Assembly (NCBI GenBank): GCA_009193035.1
Contig: SWDT01000247.1
Span: forward strand, 1-38,757
Origin: Halicephalobus mephisto
Taxonomy: Eukaryota; Nematoda; Chromadorea; Rhabditida; Panagrolaimidae
Reading direction: 5' to 3'
Length of the DNA stretch: 38,757 nt
Part shown: positions 20,290 to 29,993 of the stretch, in pieces
Layout of the letters: every line of letters begins with the position of its first letter
Numbering within the stretch: position 1 is the stretch's first letter
Translations under genes and position numbers: made by a program
The notes under the pieces: generated by a model
Told to the model about the DNA's origin: nothing
The model's database searches: none
What the model saw: only the letters and a program-made list of their open reading frames with translations

Positions 20290-22976
20290 TTAGAAATCCC
20301 AAAATGATTGATTAGTGACGTCTGAATCAGCTGGATCTGGAGTTTTTGAAGGATTTTGGAGGGATTTCTTAGTACCGGTAGCTGGATTTTTCGGAATATT
20401 CCCTGGACGAGGAGTATCAATACATTGAGTTTGTTTTTTGACTGGTGTAGCCATGGCTTTAAGAACTTGAGAAGCAGTAGGTTTCTCTACAACTGGCAAC
20501 TTCTTAGGAGTCTTGCTTCCACTTGATTCTGATTTCTCAAAGGACAGACCTTTTGGAGTTGATTCTGACTTCTCTGGAGTCTTCAATTGAGCGTCTTCTA
20601 CTTTCGATAATGTTGTATGTTTGATGTCCACTGCTTGGGCAAATTCCACTCTTTTCTTCGGAGAAGAAGTAGCTTCATCTGTAGAAGAAGCTAAAGGAAT
20701 ATCATTCGATGAAACAATAACGGATGTAATAAGAGCATCTATATCTTCGTCATCTTCATCCTCAGCGAGATAACTCTTCGTTCTCTGAAGAGCGGTTTGA
20801 GCGCTTTGTCTCTTCGGACGACTTGTTTTGACTTCACAACTAACTTTTTCATCGACATTTTTGGCAGGAGTTTTCGGAGTTGCCTTCTTCCGACCACGAC
20901 GTTTCATCTTCGCCAATGCTTCATAATCACTATCAGAACCTTGAGATTCAAAAAACGATTCCTCTAACGGATTAGATGCAGATTCTTGAGATTTCGACGA
21001 TATAATCCCTTGCTGACTAGCTGAAGTTTCTTTTTCCTTCTTTTTAGCAAGTCGTTTCTCCTTCTGAATCCGTTTCTTCTCCGCCAAAGCTTCAGCTGCC
21101 TTTCGTTCTTCTTCCTTCTTGGCCGCTTCTTCCATTTGACGAGCAAGTAACAGGGCATTTTTCTTTTTGATCTCGGCAATTTCAAAAGAAAGATCTTCTT
21201 TTTGCTTCATTAACTAAATTTAGTTTTAACATTAGTAATATAAACAATACCTAAGCTACAAAGCTTTAAAAGCAATGTAAATCAAAAGTTGATTTTAATT
21301 TTTACACAAAAATACAGCTACAAAACAGGTATTCGAAATAGTATGGTTACAAAAAACCATGTTATAAAAATCAGAAGTACTTTTGCAAAATTATGAATTT
21401 TCTAGAAACTAAAGTAATTTACAATTTCAGTTTTGTGGAGTACTTTGTAATTTTGGAATTAATTTTTTAATATTTCTTCTGAGTCTGAAGATTCCTAAGT
21501 GCAAAACCTTATCTACTTGGAGTTAAAAAGCACATGAAACATTAAACATTAGCAAAATCAGAACAATCTTTCGAAAATGGATTGACTTACAGTAAGAAAT
21601 GATATTTTTTTAAACACTGGACTCACTTTTTCCTTTAACATTTTATTTCCTTCCAACTCCTTGGTTAATTTCCGCAATTCAGAAGTCAATGATTCTTCTT
21701 CGTTTTGTCGTTCAGTTGCTGTGGAATCTTCTGTCGCGATTTTAGACGAATGTTGTTGTATTATTTCGTTGTATTCCTTTGCAGCGGCATTCAGGAGTTG
21801 CTTATACTCGCTTCGGATACGATTCAAACGATCTTCTCTGTCTTGTCTTCTCTTGCGAAATTCGTCCAATTTTCCTTTGTTTTCGGATAAATTTTTGCGT
21901 TTCATTTCGAGTTCATTTTTTTTCTCAGAAATAGTTTGTTGAATTTCTTCGTTTTTTTCTTTCAACTTACAAACGGACGATTCTAATTCGCGATAGTGAT
22001 TTTTCTTCAGTGAAACGGCTTCTCTGAGTTTCTTGTTACATTCTTCTAATCCTGAAATCTCCTTGGTATTCTTCGCAACTCGGTTTCTAGCTAAATCTGA
22101 AAATAAAACAATTTAAAATTTAAAAATATCACACCTACTGTTCGCGTCAATCTGAGCGTTAACAGCCGCAACTTTGTTCATTAAGTTTTCTCTCAATTTG
22201 GTTTGTTTTTCTTCTTCAACAACAATGGCATTCTGGAATGCAACAACAGCTTCCTTCAACCTTGTTTGACAAGTCTCAAGCTCGTTTAAAGCCTTGGTAG
22301 CATCGTTCAACTCCAAATCACTGATAAAAGACGAAAATTCAACGAGAGTTTTTCGACATTTATCGCCGGCATTTTTCCATTTATCTACATATTCGTGGAT
22401 TCCAGCTATGAAACCCACGAGATGGAAGACGGACGGGTAGTCTAGAAGTTAAAATCAAAACAAATTTTAACTTGGATAACTTACTTTGAGCAAGTAAATC
22501 TTTGACGGAATCAACTGCGATCAAATAAGACTGATGTTCGGCGTTCATAAGGAGTAAACTGAAAAATTATAAGTTACATAAAAAACCACAAAAGTCATGT
22601 AAAAAATTACGAAAAAATCGCAAAATTCATGGAGAAAATAATGAAATTTGATTGAAAATCATAAAATTCATATATAAAAAGTCGCAAAATTCACGTAAAA
22701 AATTCAAAAATCAAAATTTATAAAAATCCTAAAATTTCTATAAAAATTTAAAGTAACATACCTTCTATAAGCATCCACGACTCTTTTAAGTTCATCTTCT
22801 CGGAAACGGCATTCTTGACATTTTTTTCGAAATATATCAACTGAACTTTCAATAGAATCCGCAGAAATTACTCCAGTTTGAGAATCACAATTTCCGGCAT
22901 CCATCGGATGTTCAGGTTCACCAGAATCACTTACAGAATCGTTCGAGGTAATTTCATCAATAGGATCCGCAATCAT
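20290..22976 (-). CDS. Unrecognised coiled-coil protein with CDK-type sites
   Basis: Exons 22976-22762, 22558-22485, 22441-22139, 22096-21627 and 21213-20290 join in frame to 661 residues. I do not recognise the family. Residues 1-60 are acidic; a region with hydrophobic stretches follows (YLIAVDSVKDLLAQNYPSVF, about 80-105), then long charged heptad-like sequence to about 345 (coiled coil), and a very basic K/E/R segment at about 379-416 (KKEEERKAAEALAEKKRIQK). The tail holds RRGRKK, like an NLS or AT-hook, and five full CDK sites (TPAK, SPKK, TPEK, TPKK, TPVK). It ends in NQSFWDF. This layout suggests a nuclear, cell-cycle-controlled protein such as a chromosome-segregation factor, but that is inference. 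It starts 183 bp after the NDUFA11-like stop on the same strand, as in a nematode operon. Start is the ATG at 22976. Confidence 0.82.
21214..21626 (-). other. Intron 4 of the coiled-coil gene
   Basis: 413-bp AT-rich intron with donor GTGAGT and acceptor AAATTTAG. I see no embedded gene or repeat array in it. Confidence 0.6.
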
Positions 22977-23159
22977 CACGGAAAGACAAGGATTCAGAAG
23001 AAAATCACGAAGAAAAACAAAAAAAACAAAAATCTAGTTTTTAACCGCGCGCGAGTCGAAAAACAGGCATTCGCGTCAAGACCCATTTCCCTTCGAACCA
23101 TTCAATTTACTTTTATTCACTACTGATTCCAAACAATATACATTTGAATTCAAAGACAC
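22977..23159 (-). promoter_or_regulatory. Intercistronic region of a possible two-gene operon
   Basis: 183 bp between the NDUFA11-like stop and the coiled-coil start. The only nearby upstream AG on the transcript strand is at 23034-23033 (AAAAACTAG), a weak acceptor that would leave a 56-nt leader. A GC-rich word (CGCGCGCGGTT on the minus strand) lies just before it. The spacing suits downstream-gene SL trans-splicing, but the weak acceptor leaves a separate promoter possible. Confidence 0.4.
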
Positions 23160-24331
23160 CTAATAACGGCGGGTCGGCACCTCAATGTCGCCCTGCTGAA
23201 TTAATTGCCAACCCAAAGGACCACCGTGGAAACCTGTAATCATTTGAGGGACAGCCTTTCCTTGTATTCCGAATTCGGAGACTCTCTGATATTGCCAAAA
23301 CAGTCCCAAGACAGCAGTCATAATAGCAGCCATGGTTCCCATGTAGATGTTGTCCTTTATCGTAGCGACAACGATTCCGACAGTTGATCCAGAAATGAGA
23401 TGGTTTGTGGCGTCGTCCTTCTTCCGAATAGCAGCGGCGGCGGAGAGGGAGAAGGCCCAAGATGTAGCTACGGCCATCGGGAAAGGAGTGATTTTGAAAT
23501 AGTGACGGAAGTACCGACGAGGAGTGAACTCACGGACCGTGACGCAGTGAGTACCTCTGATGTCGAAAATGGTGTAGGGGATCATGACAATGGCAGTGTA
23601 CTTCGCGGCACAGAGCATTTTCTCAAAAGTCCCTTCATTCAGAGGCTTGTCGAAGAACCTCGGTCCCCAATGTTGCCACTTGTTTGTCATCAGAGAGTTG
23701 ATACCAAGGAGTTCCGTTGAGGGTTTCCTGAGGTCATCCAAAGTCGGACTTACGGTAAGTCCGGGATGCTCCGGGCTCAGCTTGTACTTCTCCACGATTT
23801 GCTTGTATTGCAAGCTACCTTCCATAATCTAAAGACGGTTATAGTCTATAAGTACTGAGAACAAGCTTTTACCTTCTTCTGCCATTCTTGCAAGTTCCCA
23901 GGAGTGTCTCCTTTTTTCGCAAAGTTGTGAGTAGAAGTAGAGTCCACTCCATTTGGACCAGAAATAGAGGTGCCATCAGCAACTGGAGGATCGTAGCTAG
24001 AATTAGTGGGTTTTTGTTGTCATGTAACTTTAAAACTCACTGTTCTTTGGACCACTCCTTGATCGAGTCGCGGTAAGTGCGATATCTTCCAGTTCTCAAA
24101 ACCTTGTCCTTCAGATTAGGTTCGGCCCAATATTCAGGTTGACCCTTGCTAAATTGTCAAGATTAGTCGAAATGTAGATGATACAGATGTGGGGGAGAAA
24201 GAAGACGGGGAATTTTCATATAAAACCGTTGCAAAAACTTACTATTGACGGTTGGACCAGAGCCCGATCCATGGAGGTCGTTCAACCCGGTAAGTTGGTC
24301 GGAGAGGACCATCGTCGTCGTGTCCTCCCAT
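23160..24331 (-). CDS. Multi-pass membrane protein resembling complex I subunit NDUFA11
   Basis: Exons 24331-24243, 24148-24041, 23996-23873 and 23828-23160 join in frame to 329 residues. The C-terminal half has four hydrophobic stretches: AAKYTAIVMIPYTIF, MAVATSWAFSLSAAAA, SGSTVGIVVATIK and MGTMAAIMTAVLGLFW. The pattern IRKKDDATNHLISGSTVGIV followed by a second glycine/alanine helix resembles the REKPDDPLNYFLGGCAGG region of NDUFA11 (B14.7), a Tim17-fold accessory subunit of respiratory complex I in the inner mitochondrial membrane. The protein is more than twice the mammalian length because of an N-terminal hydrophilic half (MGGHDDDGPLRPTY, WAEPNLKDKVLRTGRYRTYR) that may be nematode-specific. 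Start is the ATG 17 nt after a TTTTTAG acceptor. It is divergent from ufd-2. Other Tim17-family proteins are the main alternative. Confidence 0.78.
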
Positions 24332-24682
24332 GGTGCAAGAAGAATCACCTAAAAACGATCAGATGGATAAAAAATAAGATAAATGAGATCTCCACGGACA
24401 AAAGCAACATTGAGAAAACCGACTCCCTGATTTCCAAGTTTTTTCGTTTCGAGACCGCTCAGTCCTTCTCGCAGTTCTCGAACGTTTTTCCGATGTTGAT
24501 GTTTTCGAACTTTATTTTTTTGCTTTTATTTTACTCAATTTATTTTCGAATTGCTTTTAAAATCACCGCGGGACATTGTATCGTATTGTACGGTGACGTT
24601 CTCCCGTGGTTTCTGATTCGTGATTTGGATATTTCAATTATCATCTTTTTTGTTTTTGTACGTCTTACGGTCAGTTTTCAGC
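24332..24682. promoter_or_regulatory. Divergent promoter region
   Basis: 351 bp separate the two head-to-head start codons, with trans-splice-like acceptors at each end (minus 24350-24349, TTTTTAG; plus 24680-24681, GTTTTCAG). The middle is unique sequence with CACCGCGGGACATTG and a CRE-like GTGACGTT at 24593-24600. It probably serves both gene pairs. An open frame running through it on the plus strand is antisense to exon 1 and not credible. Confidence 0.6.
24680..24681 (+). promoter_or_regulatory. Probable SL trans-splice acceptor of ufd-2
   Basis: GTCAGTTTTCAG ends one base before the ATG at 24683, fixing the start codon. Confidence 0.7.
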
Positions 24683-27600
24683 ATGCCCGCAGAAGACTTG
24701 GTTGGATCTATGGGTATGTCTGAAATCGTCACTTCCACGAAACCTGAACAAACACCGGAGTCCGGGGTCCTTGATGTAAGTTTCGGATTTCCGGATTTTA
24801 TATATGAATTCCGTGACTTATATATCTATTGATTTCCTTCAGGATGACAGTATGTTTATCATAAAACAGAAGCACCTGGAAGCGGTATTGGGCATTCACG
24901 AAGGTACTCCTGTTGCGAACGAGCTTGCGGCCATGGAAGACACGTTGGTAATTGCCAGAGCGATCGTTGGTTCCTTGGATTCGTCCGCTCTCAGTTCCGA
25001 AGATAGTGTTATCAGTACTGTCGAGGAGATCCTTCATCAGCTCATCTCTGACTTTCAACAACCTGAATCTTCCAGCAATATGGAGTTGGATATCGAGCAC
25101 CTCGGAAAAGTGTTCAAAATTGATTACTTGGATACGGTGACTTCCGACAAGGCGTTCGTAATTTTGAAGTACTTTATCGGGTGCATGAGGAGACTCCAAG
25201 GTTCAGATTCTTCTGTGGTGGGTTTGTGAGTACTTTTCGTTTGTAACTTTCACTTTCTAGACCCCAGATTTGCCTTTGAAGAGGTTTGTGGACCACATGG
25301 AGACTGCAATGTTGTCCTTCTTTATCCCGATTCTTCGCGGCTTTACTTCTAATGAGTATGTTTGTGTGCTTTAAATAAGCCCGTGGTTTTTATTTTTCAG
25401 TCTATCAGCAAGACCAGTACGTTATTCTTTCGCCAGAATGCTGATGCTCGACCAGTTTCCGCTTGATATCCTTTACAAAATCATCAACTTTGCCATGAAC
25501 AAGCAATACTCCGACGCAGATTGTCTCGGCGATATCTTCAATCCACTCTTCGATATTATCAGATTCTGCGTCACGTGTACTTCACTAACAGAACCCGACG
25601 ACTTGATGATGGAGAAACCTTTTGTTTTGACAAAGAACCTTCTTGCTTACAAAGTTGAAAACATCAGACCCTTGACTGACCTTGTGTGCAGTCGTCCGGA
25701 CTTTTGTCCGAAGCCCTACACTGGTCACCGAGGAAGGGAATTGTCGAAAATGACCTTCCTAGGGGCTTTTTTGAACTTGGGAGTCTGTGATTTCGAAAGT
25801 GACTCTTACTTTTTTGCCGGATCTGAACGATATTTCCCAACTGGGACCCATATTCCGATGGATGATTCACGGTTCCAGATGTATGACTCTTTTCAGCACC
25901 GTATAAATTCATACAGGGTAATTTTTTGAATTTATTTAATTTTAATGGTTTTGATTTTTAGCGTTATATGCTTGATATTGTTCATACGTGTCTTGTTAAT
26001 GCTCCTACTCGGGAGAAAACGCTAAATTTTCTTTCTTCTATTTTGAAGGCTAACAAAAAACGCTCACAAATTCAAGCTGATGCAACCAAATTGGCTACTG
26101 ATAGTTTTATGCTGAATTTTATGTATATTATGCTCAATCTTGCTGAAAAAGTGACCTTGGAAAAAGTTGATCCTAATTATATTTTTCATCCTAAGTGCCG
26201 TGTTGATGTTAAAGATGAAACAAGATTGAAATATAATTCAGAAGAAGTTGTAGAATTTGAAAAAACTTTAGGTATGGTTTTTTTGTAATTTTTTGTTTTT
26301 ATACTTGTGTTCGGGATATTTGCATCATGAGCATTTATGTTTCAATTCTAAAAATTTTTATTCAAAAATTTAAAAATTACTTTAAAGGGTTTTTTATATA
26401 GAATTTTAGATGTCTTTGGAATTGAAAGTTAGTTTTCAGAATCTAGGATTCTGAAGGTCAACTGTTGTTTCTGATTTTAGATTCAGAATTTACAGGTTTG
26501 AGTACGGTATTATAAGTGCTTTTTGTCCAGTTCTAGTTCTAGGATTGGAACATAAATGCTTGAGACTTAAATGTTTGACATACAAGTATTGTATAACTAA
26601 ATTGAAAAAATTTAGATCTTAATGCTGATCCGAAGTTTCCAACGGAATGCTTCTTTATGACTATTCATTCGGTTGAATTAGGTTTTAATGCTTGTATGGA
26701 AGAATGGAAACGTATCAAACGCCATATATCTCAAGTGAATTCGACAATTAGAGAGTTAGAACAGCAGATTAAAAGTGCTGTTTCTCAAAAAAGAAATGCA
26801 ATGAGATTGACGGAGAAGCTAAAAATACAGAAAGCTACGCATGATAAACTCGCCAAAACATTAATGTGTTTTGAATGCTCACTTCGAGATCGAGCTCTAC
26901 TTGATAGAACTTTCTTGTTTACTAATAAGCAATTGAATTTTTTAATCAGCATGATTAATCCGAATTAGTAAGTTTTTGAAAGGATTATTTATAGGAGTTG
27001 TTTTTTTAGTTGTTTTGATTATCAAGTTCCTGATGAAGCTCCGAGAATGTTTGGCATGTATCCGGAAATGTATCTAGAAGCTGTTTTGGAATTTGTGGTT
27101 GCTATTATGCAATTTATGCCGAATTTGCTCATTGAAATTCGTACTGATTTACCTCAACAATTATTGTTGTTTTTATGTTCAACTCAGTTTTTGAATAATC
27201 CATTTTTGGCAGCGAAAATTATTGATGTTGTTTTTGCTATTTGTCCGGAAATGAATCCAGGATTGTCTGGTCTTCATGAATCGCTTGTAAATACTCCATT
27301 GGCTGTGAATAAGCTAGTACCATCGATGATTAAATTTTATGCGGATATTGAAAATGGGATTGAGTTTTATGAAAGATTTAGTATTAGAAGAAATATGCAA
27401 GTTATTTTTAGATCATTATGGAAAATGCCAATATATAGATCTAAAATAATTGAAATTGCACGTGAATGTAAAGAAGAATTTGTTAGATTTATTAACATGG
27501 TTATTAATGATGCAACATATTTGTTAGATGAATCATTAGCAAATTTGAAAAAAATTCATGATGTTGAAGCAAAAATGGGAAATGAAATTGAATGGAATTC

Positions 27601-28386
27601 TATGACAGATGAAGCAAGACAAGCACAACATGGAACGTTATCTGAAGCAACGAGAAGTGTGAGATCGTGGTTAATTATGGGTGATGATACGATGGATATG
27701 TTTTGTTATCTTACGAAAGATGTGCCGGAACCGTTTTATCTGGATCCTCTTGGTGATCGTGTTGCATCTATGCTTAATCATAATTTGTTGGAATTATGTG
27801 GACCGAAATGTACGGAATTGAAAGTGAAAGATGCTGATAGTCGTTTTCATTGGAACCCACGTCGATTACTTAATCAAATAGTTGATGTTTATATTAATTT
27901 GAGTTCAGATGAATTTGCTCAATGTATTGCTGGGGATGAACGTAGTTATACTCCTGAAAAATTCGAAGTGATTTTGAAGAAAATTAATGATGTTTTGTCT
28001 ATAAGTAGTGCAGAGAGGTTTTCATTATTGTCATCTAAATCAGAAATGAAATATCGTGAAAAAATGCAAATGGAAGATGATTTTGGTGATGATATACCAG
28101 ATGAATTTCGTGATCCAATATTGGCGAATATTATGCTTGATCCTGTTAAATTACCATCAGGTCATATTATGGATAGAAAAAATATTTTACGACATTTATT
28201 AACAACTCCAATGGATCCGTTTTCAAGATTACCATGTAAACCAGAAGATCTCGTTCCTGGTTGGTTTTTTGGGTTTTTAAAGTTTTTTAAATTGTAGTTT
28301 TTTTAGTACCGGAATTGAAAGCTCAAATTGATGATTGGTGTAAAGAACGTCGTAAACAGGCACGTGAACAAAAATCTGATAAATAA
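24683..28386 (+). CDS. ufd-2: Ubiquitin conjugation factor E4 (UFD-2), U-box protein
   Basis: Eight exons: 24683-24775, 24843-25217, 25261-25355, 25401-25917, 25962-26271, 26616-26967, 27010-28259 and 28307-28386, joined in frame to 1023 residues, close to the usual 980-1100 for the family. UFD2/E4 enzymes extend ubiquitin chains on substrates handed over by CDC48/p97. The large helical Ufd2 core fills most of the protein (RPVRYSFARMLMLDQFPLDI, KRISQVNSTIRELEQQIK, PEMYLEAVLEFVVAIMQF). The U-box lies at about 945-1018: DEFRDPILANIMLDPVKLPS, then HIMDRKNILRHLLTTPMDPF and the C-terminal helix IDDWCKERRKQ. Introns are 42-67 bp except 26272-26615 (344 bp). Exons 1-4 use many G/C-ending codons and exons 5-8 strongly A/T-ending ones. 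The gene is followed after 196 bp by pdha-1, an order I recall from C. elegans (T05H10.5-T05H10.6). Confidence 0.95.
26436..26454. repeat. Perfect 8-bp inverted repeat in ufd-2 intron 5
   Basis: TCAGAATC-TAG-GATTCTGA is a perfect palindrome with a 3-nt loop, in a 344-bp intron. The same AGAATC/GATTCT words are common in the repeats of this window, so it may be a repeat fragment. Confidence 0.6.
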
Positions 28387-28582
28387 TTTTGGGTCTTTTA
28401 ATATGTACTGTAATGTTGGGAATTTTATCCCTTCCTGTTGCAACTATTAAGACTGGTGAATTGGTTTGAAATATTAATGTAATTTGATGGTGATATGTAC
28501 TGGTTTTTTTTGCCAGATTTATTATTTGAAAAAAAATTTTGGAAATGTTTTTTTGTTTGGATTTTAGGGATTTTTGAGAAAA
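28387..28582 (+). promoter_or_regulatory. Intercistronic region ufd-2/pdha-1 with trans-splice acceptor
   Basis: 196 bp between stop and next start. TTTGGATTTTAG ends at 28567, 15 nt before the pdha-1 ATG, preceded by T-rich sequence. Length and acceptor fit an operon with SL2-type trans-splicing. No canonical AATAAA is present in the gap. Confidence 0.6.
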
Positions 28583-29844
28583 ATGGGAATTTCTATGACT
28601 GGATTGACGTCTTTTCGATGTTTTAAATCTCCAAAAACAACTGTGATTTCGCAGGCTGTGAGATCGTTGTCTTCTGAAGTAACATTTCAAACTCGGCCAT
28701 ATAAATTGCATAAATTGGATGATGGACCACGTTCTGAGGTTACTTTGACGAAAGATGATGCTATGCATTTTTATAAACAAATGCAGATTATTCGTAGAAT
28801 GGAAACTGCTGCTGGAAATCTTTATAAAGAAAAGAAAATTCGTGGTTTTTGTCATCTTTATTCAGGACAAGAAGCATGTGCTGTTGGAATGGTTGCTGCA
28901 ATGGATCCACAAGATGCGGTTATAACTGCTTATCGATGCCATGGATGGACGTATTTGATGGGATCGACTGTAACAGAAGTATTGGCGGAATTAACAGGAA
29001 GAATTTCAGGTAATGTGTATGGTAAAGGTGGATCGATGCATATGTATGAGAAAAATTTTTATGGTGGTAATGGTATTGTTGGAGCTCAACAACCATTAGG
29101 AGCTGGAATTGCATTTGCAATGAAATATAGAAAACAAAAAAATGTTTGTTTTACATTGTATGGTGATGGAGCTGCAAATCAAGGACAATTATTTGAAGCA
29201 ACAAATATGGCAAAATTGTGGAATCTTCCAGTTATTTTTATTTGTGAAAATAATGGTTTTGGAATGGGAACATCAGCTCAAAGATCGTCTGCTAGTACTG
29301 ATTATTATACTAGAGGTGATTTTGTACCTGGTTTATGGGTTGATGGAATGGATATATTGACTGTTAGAGAAGCAGTTAGATTCTGTAAAGATTGGTGCAA
29401 TGCAGGAAAAGGGCCGTTGATGATGGAACTTGCGACTTATCGATATGGTGGACATTCGATGTCGGATCCTGGAACGAGGTTTGGTTTTGTTGGTTTTTGG
29501 AGTGGTAATTTTGGGTTTTTAGTTATCGTACTCGTCAAGAAATTCAAGAAGTTCGTAAAACTCGTGATCCTATTACTGGATTTAAGGATAGAATTGTTAC
29601 TGCTGGATTGGCTTCAGAAGATGAATTGAAAAATATTGATAAAGATGTTCGTAAGGAAGTTGAAACTGCTATCCAAGTTTCTACTACTGATCCGGTTCTT
29701 CCACCTGAAGCACTTTATTGTGATATTTTTAGCAATACTGAACCGCAAATTGTTCGTGGAGCTACAGTAGATGAAAGTGTTGTTCAGCCATTCTTGACTT
29801 CAGCTGATTTGGTGAAGAACATTGGACGTCAGCCGAAAGCTTGA
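28583..29844 (+). CDS. pdha-1: Pyruvate dehydrogenase E1 alpha subunit, mitochondrial
   Basis: Exons 28583-29478 and 29523-29844 join to 405 residues, near the about 400 of other animals. With E1 beta it binds thiamine diphosphate and decarboxylates pyruvate, feeding acetyl groups into the TCA cycle. The N-terminus ([18 protein letters not shown]) fits a mitochondrial presequence. Motifs: [37 protein letters not shown], and the ThDP motif from GDG (194-196) to ENN (222-224). The regulatory loop [16 protein letters not shown] is intact, with serines 292 and 299 matching human phosphorylation sites 1 and 2, so kinase/phosphatase control is likely kept. The single 44-bp intron splits codon 299, the site-2 serine. 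Codon use is strongly A/T-ending. It is the likely downstream gene of a ufd-2 operon. Confidence 0.96.
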
Positions 29845-29869
29845 ATGATTGAGGAAATTAATAGGTTTT

Positions 29870-29875
29870 TTTATT
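29870..29875 (-). terminator. Possible poly(A) signal AATAAA for the TMEM86-like gene
   Basis: Minus-strand AATAAA 119 bp after the TMEM86-like stop codon. It lies only 26 bp beyond the pdha-1 stop, so the two convergent 3'UTRs would overlap if it is used. Confidence 0.35.
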
Positions 29876-29993
29876 TTCAACCTGTGACTTTTTTAGGTTT
29901 ATATAGTAACTAATTAGATGAGTCAGTTATTGTATTACTGAATTTAATAGTTGCTAATGATTTTTATAAATTAGGTATTTATCCGGTAGAAGT

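Noticed and set aside
21960..21975. GTAAGT inside exon 4 of the coiled-coil gene as a splice donor
   Set aside because: The frame continues uninterrupted through it and heptad-like sequence is kept, so no intron is needed.
23182..23832. Alternative frames overlapping the NDUFA11-like last exon
   Set aside because: Shadows of a well-supported membrane-protein exon.
24178..24723. 181-codon plus-strand open frame across the divergent promoter
   Set aside because: Antisense to exon 1 of the NDUFA11-like gene and overlaps the ufd-2 start in another frame; no domain.
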